A stretch of DNA of 64,000 bases from Streptomyces longisporoflavus (GTDB taxonomy: Bacteria; Actinomycetota; Actinomycetes; Streptomycetales; Streptomycetaceae), in contig NZ_BMTR01000012.1 in NCBI RefSeq assembly GCF_014649775.1, positions 124,001-188,000 on the forward strand, given 5' to 3'. Below the pieces are notes generated by a model. It was not told where the DNA came from, did no database searches, and saw nothing but the letters and a program-made list of their open reading frames with translations. Positions 9,234-17,368 of this stretch are shown piece by piece (the first letter of the stretch is position 1; every line of letters begins with the position of its first letter). A program made the position numbers and the translations under genes.

Positions 9234-9406
9234 CGTTGAATCCCTCCTCCGACGCACCACGCGCGTACTACGCGATTGGCGCACATCTTGATGGATCAAG
9301 CTGAAGCGCTCATAACGCGACACTCCGCGCATCTCATCCGCTCAAGGATGCTCCATTTGCCACCAGAAGTCGGAATCCGGGGGGTGCGGCGGCCCAGAAA
9401 ACGCGA

Positions 9407-9440
9407 GAGGCGCCCGACCCCGCACGGGGTCGAGCGCCTC
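9407..9440 (-). terminator. Hairpin terminator after the Imm35/SUKH-4 gene
   Basis: Inverted repeat GAGGCGC-C-CGACCCC (9407-9421), loop GCAC, GGGGTCG-A-GCGCCTC (9426-9440), with one mismatch. It begins 19 bases past the stop of the gene ending at 9459 and insulates the coiled-coil gene from it. Confidence 0.85.
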
Positions 9441-9458
9441 GTTCCGCACGGCACGGGG

Positions 9459-12443
9459 CTACAACAGGCCGTCCCACATCTGCTCGAGCAGCACCGACCA
9501 CCAGCTCTCCGGCGACGCGAGCGCCGCCGGGTCGAGTGCCGCCAGCTGGCTCTGGAAATCGACCGTCCAGCGGCCCGCCTGCTCCTGGTTGAGCCCGAAG
9601 CGCAGCCGCCACATGCGGCCGAGCAGCGCCAGGCAGCGCGCGAACTCCGGCAGCCCCGTATTCACGAACTGCGGCGGCACCGGAGCACCGCCGGGACCCG
9701 CCTCCACCGGCACGGCGACGATGTTCGCCGTGCCGTACTGGACGCAGATCGCCCGGCCGAAGTCACTGCCCATCACGAGATACGAACCCGCGTCCGACGC
9801 CGGCTGCACCCCGCGCTCCTGCGCCGTCTCGGCGAGCGTCGGCACCGGGCGCCCCGGCTGGGCCTGCGCCCAGAAGAACGGACCGAAGTCGACGGGCAGA
9901 CCTGCCACCACGAGCGTGTGCGCCACGAGGTCGGGCACGCCCTGCCGGGAGACCGCCCGCTGGTCGAAGCGGAAGATGCCGGGCCCGAACGCGCCCACCA
10001 GCTCCTGCGCCACGCCCTCCGGCGGAATCGGCGGCGCGGGCTGCACCTGCGGCAGCGGCGCACGCACCGGCGCGGGGCGCGCCGGGCCGTCCGCGACCTG
10101 GTGCAGCTCGGCCTGGTGCGCGATGAGCTGCTGCATGCCGCCCTGCCGGGACGCGTGATCCCTGCCGTACGGGGCGATGCTCGTGATGCGCGCCTGCGGC
10201 CAGGTCTCACGGATCATGCGGGCGCAGTACGCGCCGGGCAGCTCGCAGGACTCCAGCTCCGTGTGGAGTTCGAGCACCTGCTGCGGCGGCACGTTCATGC
10301 CGCGCAGCTCGTGCAGGATCTGCCACTCCGGGTGCGGCGTACCGGGCGCCGAGCGGCGGATGAGCTGCTGCTCGGAGCCGTCCTGCGCGCGATAGCGAAG
10401 TACGGCCTGGTAGCCGGGGCCGACGGTCGGCTGACCGGTGGGCGGCTGCGGATAGCCGTACGGCTGACCGGGCACGGGACCGCCCGGCGCGGGCGGCGGC
10501 ATGCCGGGAGCACCGGGGGCGCCGGGAGCCTGCGGCGGCATGGGCGCGCCGGGCCCGCCGACCGCGGGACCGGCCAGCATGGTCGCGGCGTGATGCACGC
10601 CGCCGCCGGGAGCACCGGGAGCACCGGGAGCACCGGGCGGCTGCGGGGCACCCGGAGCGCCGGGCGGGCCGGGAGGCTGCGGGGCACCCGGAGCACCCGG
10701 CGGCTTGATCCCGCCGGGGCCGCCCAGACTCGGGTCGGCCAGCATCGTCGCGGCATGGTGCACGCCACCGGGAGGCGTACCCGGAGCACCGGGCGGACCG
10801 GGAGGCTGCGGAGCGCCGGGCGGGCCGGGAGGCTGAGGCGCGCCCGGAGCGCCCGGCGGCTTGATCCCGCCGGGGCCGCCCAGGCTCGGGTCGGCCAGCA
10901 TCGTCGCCGCGTGGTGGACACCGCCGCCGGGGGGCGGGGTGCTGCCGGGCGGGTTCGGCGCACCGGGAGGCCGCGGCGCGTCCGGAGCCGCGGGCGGCTG
11001 AGGTCCGTCGGGGCCGAGCGCCGAGACGAGCTGCGTCGGTACGTAACCGCCCGCCGGGTTGCCCGGAGCGCCGGGACCGGACGGCGGCGGCGTACTCCCC
11101 GCGGCACCGGCGCCGGGAACCCCCGGCGCACCGGGAGGCGGCGGCGTACCCGCACCGCCGCCGCGGGCACCGCGCGGCGGAGCCTGCGCCTTGCTGGTCG
11201 CGGCGTCGGCGATGTCCCCCGCGCCGGGGGGCACCGCGCCGGGACCCTGCGGGTAGCCGTACGCGGCCGGGTCCGGAGCGCTCACGCCGGGCGGCGGCGG
11301 CATGTTCACCGCGGCACCCGCGGGCGGCGGGGGAAGGTTCGGCCCCGGAGCCGTCGGAGCGGCCGGGGGCTGCGCGCCGGGCCCCTGCGGATAGCCGTAC
11401 GCGGACGCATCGGGAGCACCGGCGCCCGGCGGCGGCTGGTTCGGGCCGTCGATCGCGGGCGCGACCGTCGTCGACGGAAGCCCGCTGCCGCCGTGCATCA
11501 GCGCGGTCTTGGCCTCCGGCGCCACCCCGGGCGGCGGAGTGTCGTCATCGTCGCCGCCGACCAGCGGCGGCGCGAACACCGTCGCGGGCGCCTGCACCGA
11601 ACGGTCGTCGCCGGTATCGGCGTTGGTGTCCGTACCGGCCCACGGCGTGGCCGCGGCGGGCGCGCTCGACCCCCCGGCCGCAGGCCACGGCGTACCGCCA
11701 CCGGGCGCTTCGGGAGCGGCGGGGGCGGGTGCCGCAGGGGCAGAAGGTACGGAGGGCGAGGGGCTCGCGGCATGCGCACCCGACGCCGAACCGCCGTACC
11801 CCGCAACCCCGTCGGACGCACCCGGCACCGCAGACGCGGCGGGCGCGGATGGCGCGGATGGCCCGGATGGCGCGGCAGGCGCGGCAGGCGCAGACGGCGC
11901 ACCCGACGCCGAACCGCCAGACCCCGCACCCCCGTCGACCGCACCCGGCACCGCAGACGCGGCGGGCGCGGCAGGCGCAGACGGCGCATCCGAAGCCGCA
12001 GCACTCGCCGGCCCCGCCCCGCTCGCCGGCCCCGCCGCACTCGACGACCCCGCCCTGCGATCCGGAATGCCCAGCTTGTCCGCCGCCTCCTGGAGCCACT
12101 CCGGAGGGCTCAACAGGAACGACGTCTGATTCAGGTCCACTCGCTCCGGCGGGGGCGGCGCCGCGTCCTCCGGCGCCGCGTCCGGGAGGCCGTACTCCTC
12201 CTCGTACCGGCGGATCACCTCACCGACCGGCAGGCCCGGCCAGAGCGTGGCCTCACCGCTGTCCCGTGCGATCACAAGGCGCTGACGGCCGCCGTCGGAC
12301 ACCGGACCGTTCTCCCGGTCCTCCGCCCACACGACGAAACCGAGCTCGAACTCCCGTACCCGCACCTCACGGTGCTGGTAGCCGGGCACGTCGGCGTTGA
12401 TCCACTCCTCGGCGCGCTCCTGCGCCTGCGCGAAGGTCACCAT
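9459..12443 (-). CDS. Multidomain Imm35 / deaminase-like / SUKH-4 protein (994 aa)
   Basis: Four parts are visible. Residues 1-95 resemble the YrhB-type Imm35 immunity domain (FAQAQERAEEWINADV ... RRYEEEYGLP). Residues 95-690 are a low-complexity Pro/Gly/Ala linker with repeated VHHAATMLADPSLGGPGG blocks. Residues 690-775 look like a nucleic acid/nucleotide deaminase fold: H704-P-E706 opening a helix, then C733-x6-C740 after a strand, the order and spacing of zinc ligands in that superfamily. Residues 790-990 match SUKH-4 immunity proteins (FGPFFWAQ ... FVNTGLPEFARCLALLG). ATG 12443 follows GGGGGAG; a TTG six bases upstream is possible. There is no secretion signal. The gene follows the WHH/SUKH gene by 7 bases. 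Annotated relatives are usually called SUKH-4 proteins; the deaminase reading is my inference from the motif. Confidence 0.72.
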   Translation of the reverse strand: MVTFAQAQERAEEWINADVPGYQHREVRVREFELGFVVWAEDRENGPVSDGGRQRLVIARDSGEATLWPGLPVGEVIRRYEEEYGLPDAAPEDAAPPPPERVDLNQTSFLLSPPEWLQEAADKLGIPDRRAGSSSAAGPASGAGPASAAASDAPSAPAAPAASAVPGAVDGGAGSGGSASGAPSAPAAPAAPSGPSAPSAPAASAVPGASDGVAGYGGSASGAHAASPSPSVPSAPAAPAPAAPEAPGGGTPWPAAGGSSAPAAATPWAGTDTNADTGDDRSVQAPATVFAPPLVGGDDDDTPPPGVAPEAKTALMHGGSGLPSTTVAPAIDGPNQPPPGAGAPDASAYGYPQGPGAQPPAAPTAPGPNLPPPPAGAAVNMPPPPGVSAPDPAAYGYPQGPGAVPPGAGDIADAATSKAQAPPRGARGGGAGTPPPPGAPGVPGAGAAGSTPPPSGPGAPGNPAGGYVPTQLVSALGPDGPQPPAAPDAPRPPGAPNPPGSTPPPGGGVHHAATMLADPSLGGPGGIKPPGAPGAPQPPGPPGAPQPPGPPGAPGTPPGGVHHAATMLADPSLGGPGGIKPPGAPGAPQPPGPPGAPGAPQPPGAPGAPGAPGGGVHHAATMLAGPAVGGPGAPMPPQAPGAPGAPGMPPPAPGGPVPGQPYGYPQPPTGQPTVGPGYQAVLRYRAQDGSEQQLIRRSAPGTPHPEWQILHELRGMNVPPQQVLELHTELESCELPGAYCARMIRETWPQARITSIAPYGRDHASRQGGMQQLIAHQAELHQVADGPARPAPVRAPLPQVQPAPPIPPEGVAQELVGAFGPGIFRFDQRAVSRQGVPDLVAHTLVVAGLPVDFGPFFWAQAQPGRPVPTLAETAQERGVQPASDAGSYLVMGSDFGRAICVQYGTANIVAVPVEAGPGGAPVPPQFVNTGLPEFARCLALLGRMWRLRFGLNQEQAGRWTVDFQSQLAALDPAALASPESWWSVLLEQMWDGLL

Positions 12444-12450
12444 CGACAAG

Positions 12451-13437
12451 TCACTCCCCCACCGGGACGGCGCGCGCGAAGCCGCCGTCCACCATCAGGT
12501 TCGCCACGGTCTCCAACTCCGGCGGATTGCCCGCGAGACGGGACAAGAACGCGTCGAAGTCGTCACCGCACGGCAGCAGCAGCCGCTCCACCCGCTCCGC
12601 GGGCGCCCAGGCGGCCGTCTCCGAGACGTCCCGCGCGTCGTCGTACGCGCAGAACCACACCGACCCGATCCGGTCACCCTTGACCTTCACCGCGAGGATG
12701 CCGCCCTGCACGAAACCGACTCCCAGGTAGTCCTTGGTGAGATGGTCCCGCAGGCATTTGTTCACGTACACCAGGTCGTTGACCGCGGCCTCGTCCCGCA
12801 CCGTGAAGAACGGCTGGTCGATCAGGAGACCCAGCTCCGCGTCGAGCGCCGTGCCCACCGGAGCGCAGCCGCCCGCCGCCTTCAGGAACGAGCGGTAGGC
12901 GCCGGGCAGCCGGTAGCCCAGCTCCTCCTCGGCACCGAGGACGTCCTGCTCGCTCACCGCGACCGCCGACTTCGGCAGCGCCAGATGCGCGGGCCGCGTC
13001 TCCTGGAGCGGGCGCGTACCCCTCTTGTTCTGGTCCACCGGCGTCGTCGCGAGCCCGCCGTGATGCCGCAGGAGCGCCTTCACCTCCACCGGGACCAGCT
13101 CAAGACGGCGACTGCCGGGCACGTGGTGCCAGGTCCAGCCGTGCGGGGTCGCCACCGGCGGGATCGTGTCCCACAGGTCGTGGTCCGCCGCGGCCATCGC
13201 CGCGTTCGCGGAGACGTAGTCCGTCAGGCGCAGCTCGTCGACCCCGAAACCCTCCGGAGGCTCGGCGATCTCGGCGGCCGCACGCGCGTAGGCCGAGAAG
13301 TCGGGATAGCCGTGCTCATCGACGCGCACACCCCTGGGATGGCGCGTGGCCCGGACCGGATCCGGGAAGTGCACGACCTGCCCGGCGTAGGCCGCGTTCG
13401 GCGGCGCGGCTTGCTGCCCCAGCCGACCTGTCGTCAT
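12451..13437 (-). CDS. WHH-type HNH nuclease domain fused to SUKH-1/SMI1 domain
   Basis: A 328-aa protein with two parts. Residues 35-135 read DEHGYPDFSAYA ... TPHGWTWHHVPGS ... ELVPVEVKALLRHHGG, which is the layout of WHH nucleases (HNH/Endo VII superfamily) found as toxin tips: W103-H104-H105, LVP at 114-116 and RHHGG at 124-128. The usual VH of the last block is V119-K120 here, so one common histidine is replaced. Residues 155-305 match SMI1/KNR4 (SUKH-1), the immunity fold (GAEEELGYRLPGAYRSFLKAAGG). I use ATG 13437, which follows CAGGGGGC; a GTG 21 bases upstream is an alternative. It probably heads an operon with the following Imm35/SUKH-4 gene (7-base gap). Confidence 0.75.
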   Translation of the reverse strand: MTTGRLGQQAAPPNAAYAGQVVHFPDPVRATRHPRGVRVDEHGYPDFSAYARAAAEIAEPPEGFGVDELRLTDYVSANAAMAAADHDLWDTIPPVATPHGWTWHHVPGSRRLELVPVEVKALLRHHGGLATTPVDQNKRGTRPLQETRPAHLALPKSAVAVSEQDVLGAEEELGYRLPGAYRSFLKAAGGCAPVGTALDAELGLLIDQPFFTVRDEAAVNDLVYVNKCLRDHLTKDYLGVGFVQGGILAVKVKGDRIGSVWFCAYDDARDVSETAAWAPAERVERLLLPCGDDFDAFLSRLAGNPPELETVANLMVDGGFARAVPVGE

Positions 13438-13790
13438 GGCGGTTGCCCCCTGCGGCACTGTTAATGGTTCTGCGGATCACTGTGCGTGGATTCGCTGTGC
13501 GTGGATTCGCTGTTTCGCTGTGCGTCAATTCGATGTGCGTGGTTGTGCGTACTTCGTCCTGCGTTCCGCTGACCGCGGACGTCAACAGCCTATGCGCAAG
13601 GACGACACCGGTCACCGGGCCTCCGGTTCCATGACCAGCAGCCACCGGACCGTCACCGTACGACGAAAGCCAGGCGTGTCGCGGTGCCCCAGCTTCCGCA
13701 CCACCCGCCCCATTTGGCAGGCTGTCACCGCAACGCGGGGGCGTGGCACACGCGGTCACAGCCGCGAGTTGCGGGGAGGGAAGCACCACC
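13438..13790. other. Divergent promoter region between the two toxin/immunity operons
   Basis: This 353-base region separates the leftward WHH/SUKH operon from the rightward deaminase/SUKH-3 operon. It has no supportable gene. It contains the tandem 15-base repeats at 13480-13554, described separately, and must hold both promoters. Confidence 0.55.
13480..13554. repeat. Tandem 15-bp repeats in the divergent promoter region
   Basis: CTGTGCGTGGATTCG occurs exactly at 13480-13494 and 13495-13509. A shortened copy (CTGTTTCG) follows, then a diverged copy CTGTGCGTCAATTCG at 13518-13532, and further GTGCGT steps to about 13554. The position right at the promoter of the WHH/SUKH gene suggests binding sites for a regulator. 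Confidence 0.7.
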
Positions 13791-14366
13791 ATGCACACGG
13801 CACAGACAGGTACGACCGGCTGCCCGGCGGCCACGACGGCACCCTCGGGGCCCTCGGGGCCCTCGGCGAGCGCCGGGCACCCGGCCGGCGCGGGCGACCC
13901 GCGCGTCGGCTGGAGCGACGCCTCGGCGCACGCGCCCGTACTGCGCCAGCGCCGCGACGGGATACTTCCCACCGTCGCCGCCGCGCTCTCCGTCCGCGGC
14001 GCGACCCTCACCTGTACAGCGGGCCGCGGCGAAGAGCCGCCGGCCCTGCATCCGCTCGTACAGGACTTCCTCGACACCCTCACGAGCGGCCAGCGCGAAC
14101 GCTTCACCGGGCGGTGCGCCGAAGCCATCCTCATCTCACGCCACCTCACGGCGGCCGACGGCAGCCGCTCGAAACGCGCGGCACGAAAACCGATGACCAA
14201 CGGCGAAGCCCGCAAGGCCCTCAAGCACGCCAAGCTCACCACCCGCCGCATCCGCGAGGACGGCGACCCCCTGCACGGCGGCTTCGCCCGCCCCTGCCGC
14301 TCCTGCACCGCCCTCGCAGCGCACTTCGGCGTACGGATCGTGGAACCCACGACACCGGAATCCTGA
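13791..14366 (+). CDS. YwqJ-type deaminase family protein
   Basis: A 191-aa protein. After a Gly/Ala/Pro-rich first 40 residues it shows the zinc-deaminase pair C109-A-E111 (in FTGRCAEAILISRHL) and P168-C169-x2-C172 (in GFARPCRSCTALAAHFGV), with helix and strand segments between. This is the YwqJ branch of the nucleic acid/nucleotide deaminase superfamily, known mainly as toxin tips of polymorphic toxins in bacteria. The protein has no signal peptide, repeat region or export domain, so it is a free-standing version. ATG 13791 is preferred because GGGGAGGG lies ten bases upstream; an upstream GTG gives 16 more residues. The next gene encodes a SUKH-3 immunity protein 51 bases on, so the pair is probably an enzyme plus antidote. 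Confidence 0.78.
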   Translation: MHTAQTGTTGCPAATTAPSGPSGPSASAGHPAGAGDPRVGWSDASAHAPVLRQRRDGILPTVAAALSVRGATLTCTAGRGEEPPALHPLVQDFLDTLTSGQRERFTGRCAEAILISRHLTAADGSRSKRAARKPMTNGEARKALKHAKLTTRRIREDGDPLHGGFARPCRSCTALAAHFGVRIVEPTTPES

Positions 14367-14417
14367 CCCCACACCGAGCGGCGGACCACACCGAGCCGCG
14401 AACCACAACGAGGGCCC

Positions 14418-14945
14418 ATGCACACGGAACAGCAGCAGCACACCGAGCACCCCGCGCCCCAGACGGCCGCGTCGCCACGCTTCCCCGTCCCCGTCGACGC
14501 CGCCCTGCGCGCCGCCGGCTGGACCCCCGGACGCTGGGACATAAAGCAGGCCGAGATCTGGGCCGACGTCCTGCGCCGCCACACCTCACCGGCCGGACAC
14601 CAGCACGCCGTCTTCCCCGCCGCCGTCGAGGCGTGGGCCGAGTTCGGCGGACTGCACATCACGCCGCAGGGCCCCGGCCGGCACATAGCGCCCGCCACCG
14701 TGCACCTGGACCCCCTGTACGGCCTCCACCTGGCCCGCACCCTCGGGGACCTGGGCCGCGCCCTCGACACCGAGGTCTGCCCCATAGGAGAGGAGACGGA
14801 GACCCAGGCGCTCCTCGCCATCGACGCGGAAGGCCGCGTCTACAGCCTCGACCACAGCGGCGACTGGTACCTCGGCTCCCACATCGACGAGGCCCTCGCC
14901 ACCCTGGCATCAGGCACCCAGCCGGAACGCCTCAGGACAGGCTGA
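14418..14945 (+). CDS. SUKH-3 family immunity protein
   Basis: A 175-aa soluble protein. From residue 30 on it matches the SUKH-3 family: LRAAGWTPGRWD, then FPAAVEAWAEFGGLHI, HLDPLYGLHLARTLGDLG, LDTEVCPIGEE, LLAIDAEGRVYSLDHSGDWYLGS and a C-terminal helix IDEALATLA. SUKH proteins bind and neutralise nucleic-acid-degrading or deaminating toxins. It follows the YwqJ-type deaminase gene by 51 bases in the same direction, the expected toxin-immunity order. The ATG follows CGAGGGCCC. The first 25 residues are polar, with His/Gln repeats, and not part of the fold. Confidence 0.85.
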   Translation: MHTEQQQHTEHPAPQTAASPRFPVPVDAALRAAGWTPGRWDIKQAEIWADVLRRHTSPAGHQHAVFPAAVEAWAEFGGLHITPQGPGRHIAPATVHLDPLYGLHLARTLGDLGRALDTEVCPIGEETETQALLAIDAEGRVYSLDHSGDWYLGSHIDEALATLASGTQPERLRTG

Positions 14946-14953
14946 GCGCCCGA

Positions 14954-14990
14954 CTGGGGCACGCCCCCAAAAACCCCGCTCACGCCCCAG
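14954..14990. terminator. Weak hairpin between convergent SUKH-3 and kinase genes
   Basis: CTGGGGC (14954-14960) pairs with GCCCCAG (14984-14990) across a 23-base loop that itself contains GGGG/CCCC pairing. It overlaps the last codons of the kinase gene. Possible bidirectional terminator, but poor. Confidence 0.35.
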
Positions 14991-16317
14991 CCACAACAGC
15001 CGCCGCCGGCAGCACCGCCGACACCCGGAAACCGCCCGCGTCCGTCGGGCCCGACACGAACACCCCGCCCAGCGCGGTGACCCGCTCCTTCATGCCCACC
15101 AGGCCGTTGCCCCCACTGGGCAACCGGGCGTCCCCGGGTCCCGCCTCGGGCGGCGGTTCGTTCTCCACCTGCATCGCGATCTCCGCACCGCGATGAGCCA
15201 GGCGGACATACGTCTTGGCGCCCGCGGCGTGCTTGTGCACGTTCGTCAGCGCCTCCTGGACCACGCGGTACGCGGTCTGCTCCACGTCCGCCGCGTACGC
15301 ACGGGACTCGCCCTCCACGGACAGCGCCACCGCCATCCCCGCCGCACGGGACTGCCCCACCAGCTCGTCGAGCTCCGCGAGGGACGGCCCGTCCTCGTCC
15401 ACCGCACGCGAGGCGGCAGCCGCGGCGGCGAACCCCACGGCGGCAAGCGGCATCACATCGGAGACCGACCCGTGCCGGCCGCCCGCCGCGGGCGTCGGCT
15501 CCCCGGTACGCAGCACACCGAGCATCTCGCGCAGCTCCGTCAGCGCCTGCCGCCCCATGTCCCCGACCAGAGCGGCGTTCTTGACGGCCTTCTCCGGATC
15601 TTTCCGGGCCACGGCCTGCAAGGCGGCCGCGTGCACGACCATCAGGCTCACCCGATGAGCGACGACATCGTGCATCTCCCGCGCGATCCGGGTCCGCTCC
15701 TCGTTACGCGCCCACTCGGCCCGCTCCTCGGCCCGCTCGGCAAGGAGCTGCAACTCGCGCTCCAGGCTGTCGGCGCGCTCCCGCAGACTCTCCATGAGCC
15801 GCCGCCGGGCCCCCACGTACAGCCCGAGCAGGATCGGCGGCGCGGTGAGGCCGATCGAGGTGGTGATCGCGATGAACGGTATGAACCCCTCGGCGAACCC
15901 CAGATCCCCGCTCTCCATGTCCTGCCGCGTCCGCACCAGCGTGACGATGAGCGTCCCGAGCAGAGACATCCCGGCGAGCGAACCGATGATCCGCCGGGGC
16001 AGCTCGGAGGCGGCGAGCGTGTAGAGCCCGACGACGGTGAGGAACATCCCCATCTGAGCCGGTGTGATCGCGATCGAGATCAGCACGACGGCGATGGGCC
16101 AACGCCGCCGCAGTACGAGCGACGAACCCGCAAGCGCCCCGAACGCGACCCCCACCCCCGTGGGAATCCCCGTGTCCCCCGCGAACGTGATTCCCTCGGC
16201 CGCGCACTCCGCCGCCGAGGCGAGCGCAAGCCCCACGTCCAGCACGGCACTACGCCGCCGCTCCCACCACCACGGCCCTGTCACGGCCGCGCTGTGGCTC
16301 TCCCCCGTCGTGGTCAT
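14980..16317 (-). CDS. Sensor histidine kinase, NarL-partner type (HisKA_3)
   Basis: A 445-aa membrane kinase. Residues 20-175 hold about five membrane helices, followed by a coiled linker (about 175-205) and the HisKA_3 phosphoacceptor site ARNEERTRIAREMHDVVAHR with H216. The C-terminus carries the HATPase domain: ALTNVHKHAAGAKTYVRL (N box) and GGNGLVGMKERVTALGG (G box) near 405-420. No response regulator gene is next to it; the two LuxR-type regulators in the window are more than 13 kb away. GGAGGT directly abuts the chosen ATG, closer than usual, so the true start could be the internal GTG at residue 12. Signal and partner are unknown. Confidence 0.9.
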   Translation of the reverse strand: MTTTGESHSAAVTGPWWWERRRSAVLDVGLALASAAECAAEGITFAGDTGIPTGVGVAFGALAGSSLVLRRRWPIAVVLISIAITPAQMGMFLTVVGLYTLAASELPRRIIGSLAGMSLLGTLIVTLVRTRQDMESGDLGFAEGFIPFIAITTSIGLTAPPILLGLYVGARRRLMESLRERADSLERELQLLAERAEERAEWARNEERTRIAREMHDVVAHRVSLMVVHAAALQAVARKDPEKAVKNAALVGDMGRQALTELREMLGVLRTGEPTPAAGGRHGSVSDVMPLAAVGFAAAAAASRAVDEDGPSLAELDELVGQSRAAGMAVALSVEGESRAYAADVEQTAYRVVQEALTNVHKHAAGAKTYVRLAHRGAEIAMQVENEPPPEAGPGDARLPSGGNGLVGMKERVTALGGVFVSGPTDAGGFRVSAVLPAAAVVAGA

Positions 16318-16484
16318 ACCTCCCAGCCTACGGGCGCGAAGCCCTCCTTTTCCGGCGAGTTTCCGGCTCAGTGATCGAACGCACGCGCTGTTCGAGGCGA
16401 ACCGAAACGGCCGGAATTCCCACGAACTGTTGAACCGCTCTCGCTCTCCAGCCGGACGCCCGCATTCCGGACAAGGCTCACCGC

Positions 16485-17357
16485 ATGACAGAAATCACGA
16501 GCAAATACGCCGACTTTGAGGAACTGCGGGAACAGGCGGTCGCGCTGCGGCGGGAGGGACTGAGCCGCCGCCAGATCCGCGACCGGCTGCACGTCGACAA
16601 CAACGACATCCTCAACCGCCTCCTGGAGGGCGAGCCGCCCCCGGAGTGGACAAAGCGCCCGAACGCGAAGGACGACCTCCGGGATCGGGCACGAGAGCTG
16701 CGGCTCCAGGGCATGACCTATGACCAGATCCAGGTGGAGCTGGGGTGCTCGAAGGGTTCGATCTCGATCTGGGTTCGGGATCTGCCGAAGCCGGAGCGAC
16801 GGCGCACCCGCGAAGAGGCTTCAGCAATCGCCAGGCGCGGCTGGGCGGGCACCATGCAGCGACGCGAGGAGGAGCGTCAGCGGATCAAGGAGACGGCGAC
16901 CGGCGAGATCGGCGCCCTTTCCGACCGCGAGCTGTTTCTGGTGGGCGTCGGCCTCTACTGGGCGGAAGGCGCCAAAGCCAAGTCCCATCGCCCGCAAGAG
17001 AGGGTCGACTTCATCAACAGCGATCCGCACATGATCAAGGTCTACCTGGCATGGCTCCGACTTCTGGGCGTCGACTCCGAACGCCTGCGGTTCCATGTGG
17101 CGATCCACGAATCGGCCGACGTGCCCGACGCCGAGCGGTTCTGGGCCGATCTCGTCGGGGCAGCTCCCTCGGCGTTCGGCAAGACCACGCTCAAGAAGCA
17201 CAATCCCAAGACCAATCGCAAGAACGTGGGCGAGGACTACCGAGGATGCCTTCTGGTGCGAGTTCAGCAAGGAGCCGACCTCTACCGTCGCATTGAAGGC
17301 TGGTGGTACGGCATAGTGTTGTCCGCGCAGCAATCCGATAGGCTAAATCGGACATAG
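16485..17357 (+). CDS. HTH protein with LAGLIDADG-like C-terminal region (290 aa)
   Basis: No named family can be assigned with certainty. Residues 8-45 (VALRREGLSRRQIRDRL) and 65-100 (LRLQGMTYDQIQVELGCSKG) are two helix-turn-helix segments of the kind found in transposase and resolvase proteins. Residues 150-290 contain LVGVGLYWAEGAKAK, which looks like the acidic helix of the LAGLIDADG fold, then VDFINSDPHMIKVYLAWLRLLGV and HNPKTNRKNVGEDYRGCLLV. It could be a DNA-binding protein related to homing enzymes but acting as a regulator, as WhiA does; this is inference. The gene ends 11 bases before tRNA-Gln and contains that tRNA's promoter in its 3' end. The ribosome binding site is weak (AAGG). 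Confidence 0.6.
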   Translation: MTEITSKYADFEELREQAVALRREGLSRRQIRDRLHVDNNDILNRLLEGEPPPEWTKRPNAKDDLRDRARELRLQGMTYDQIQVELGCSKGSISIWVRDLPKPERRRTREEASAIARRGWAGTMQRREEERQRIKETATGEIGALSDRELFLVGVGLYWAEGAKAKSHRPQERVDFINSDPHMIKVYLAWLRLLGVDSERLRFHVAIHESADVPDAERFWADLVGAAPSAFGKTTLKKHNPKTNRKNVGEDYRGCLLVRVQQGADLYRRIEGWWYGIVLSAQQSDRLNRT

Positions 17358-17368
17358 GGCGCAGACTA

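Noticed and set aside
9459..14945. Secreted polymorphic toxin system with delivery module
   Set aside because: No signal peptides, RHS/YD repeats, WXG/LXG domains or type VII genes are in the window, so classic export-based delivery is not supported.
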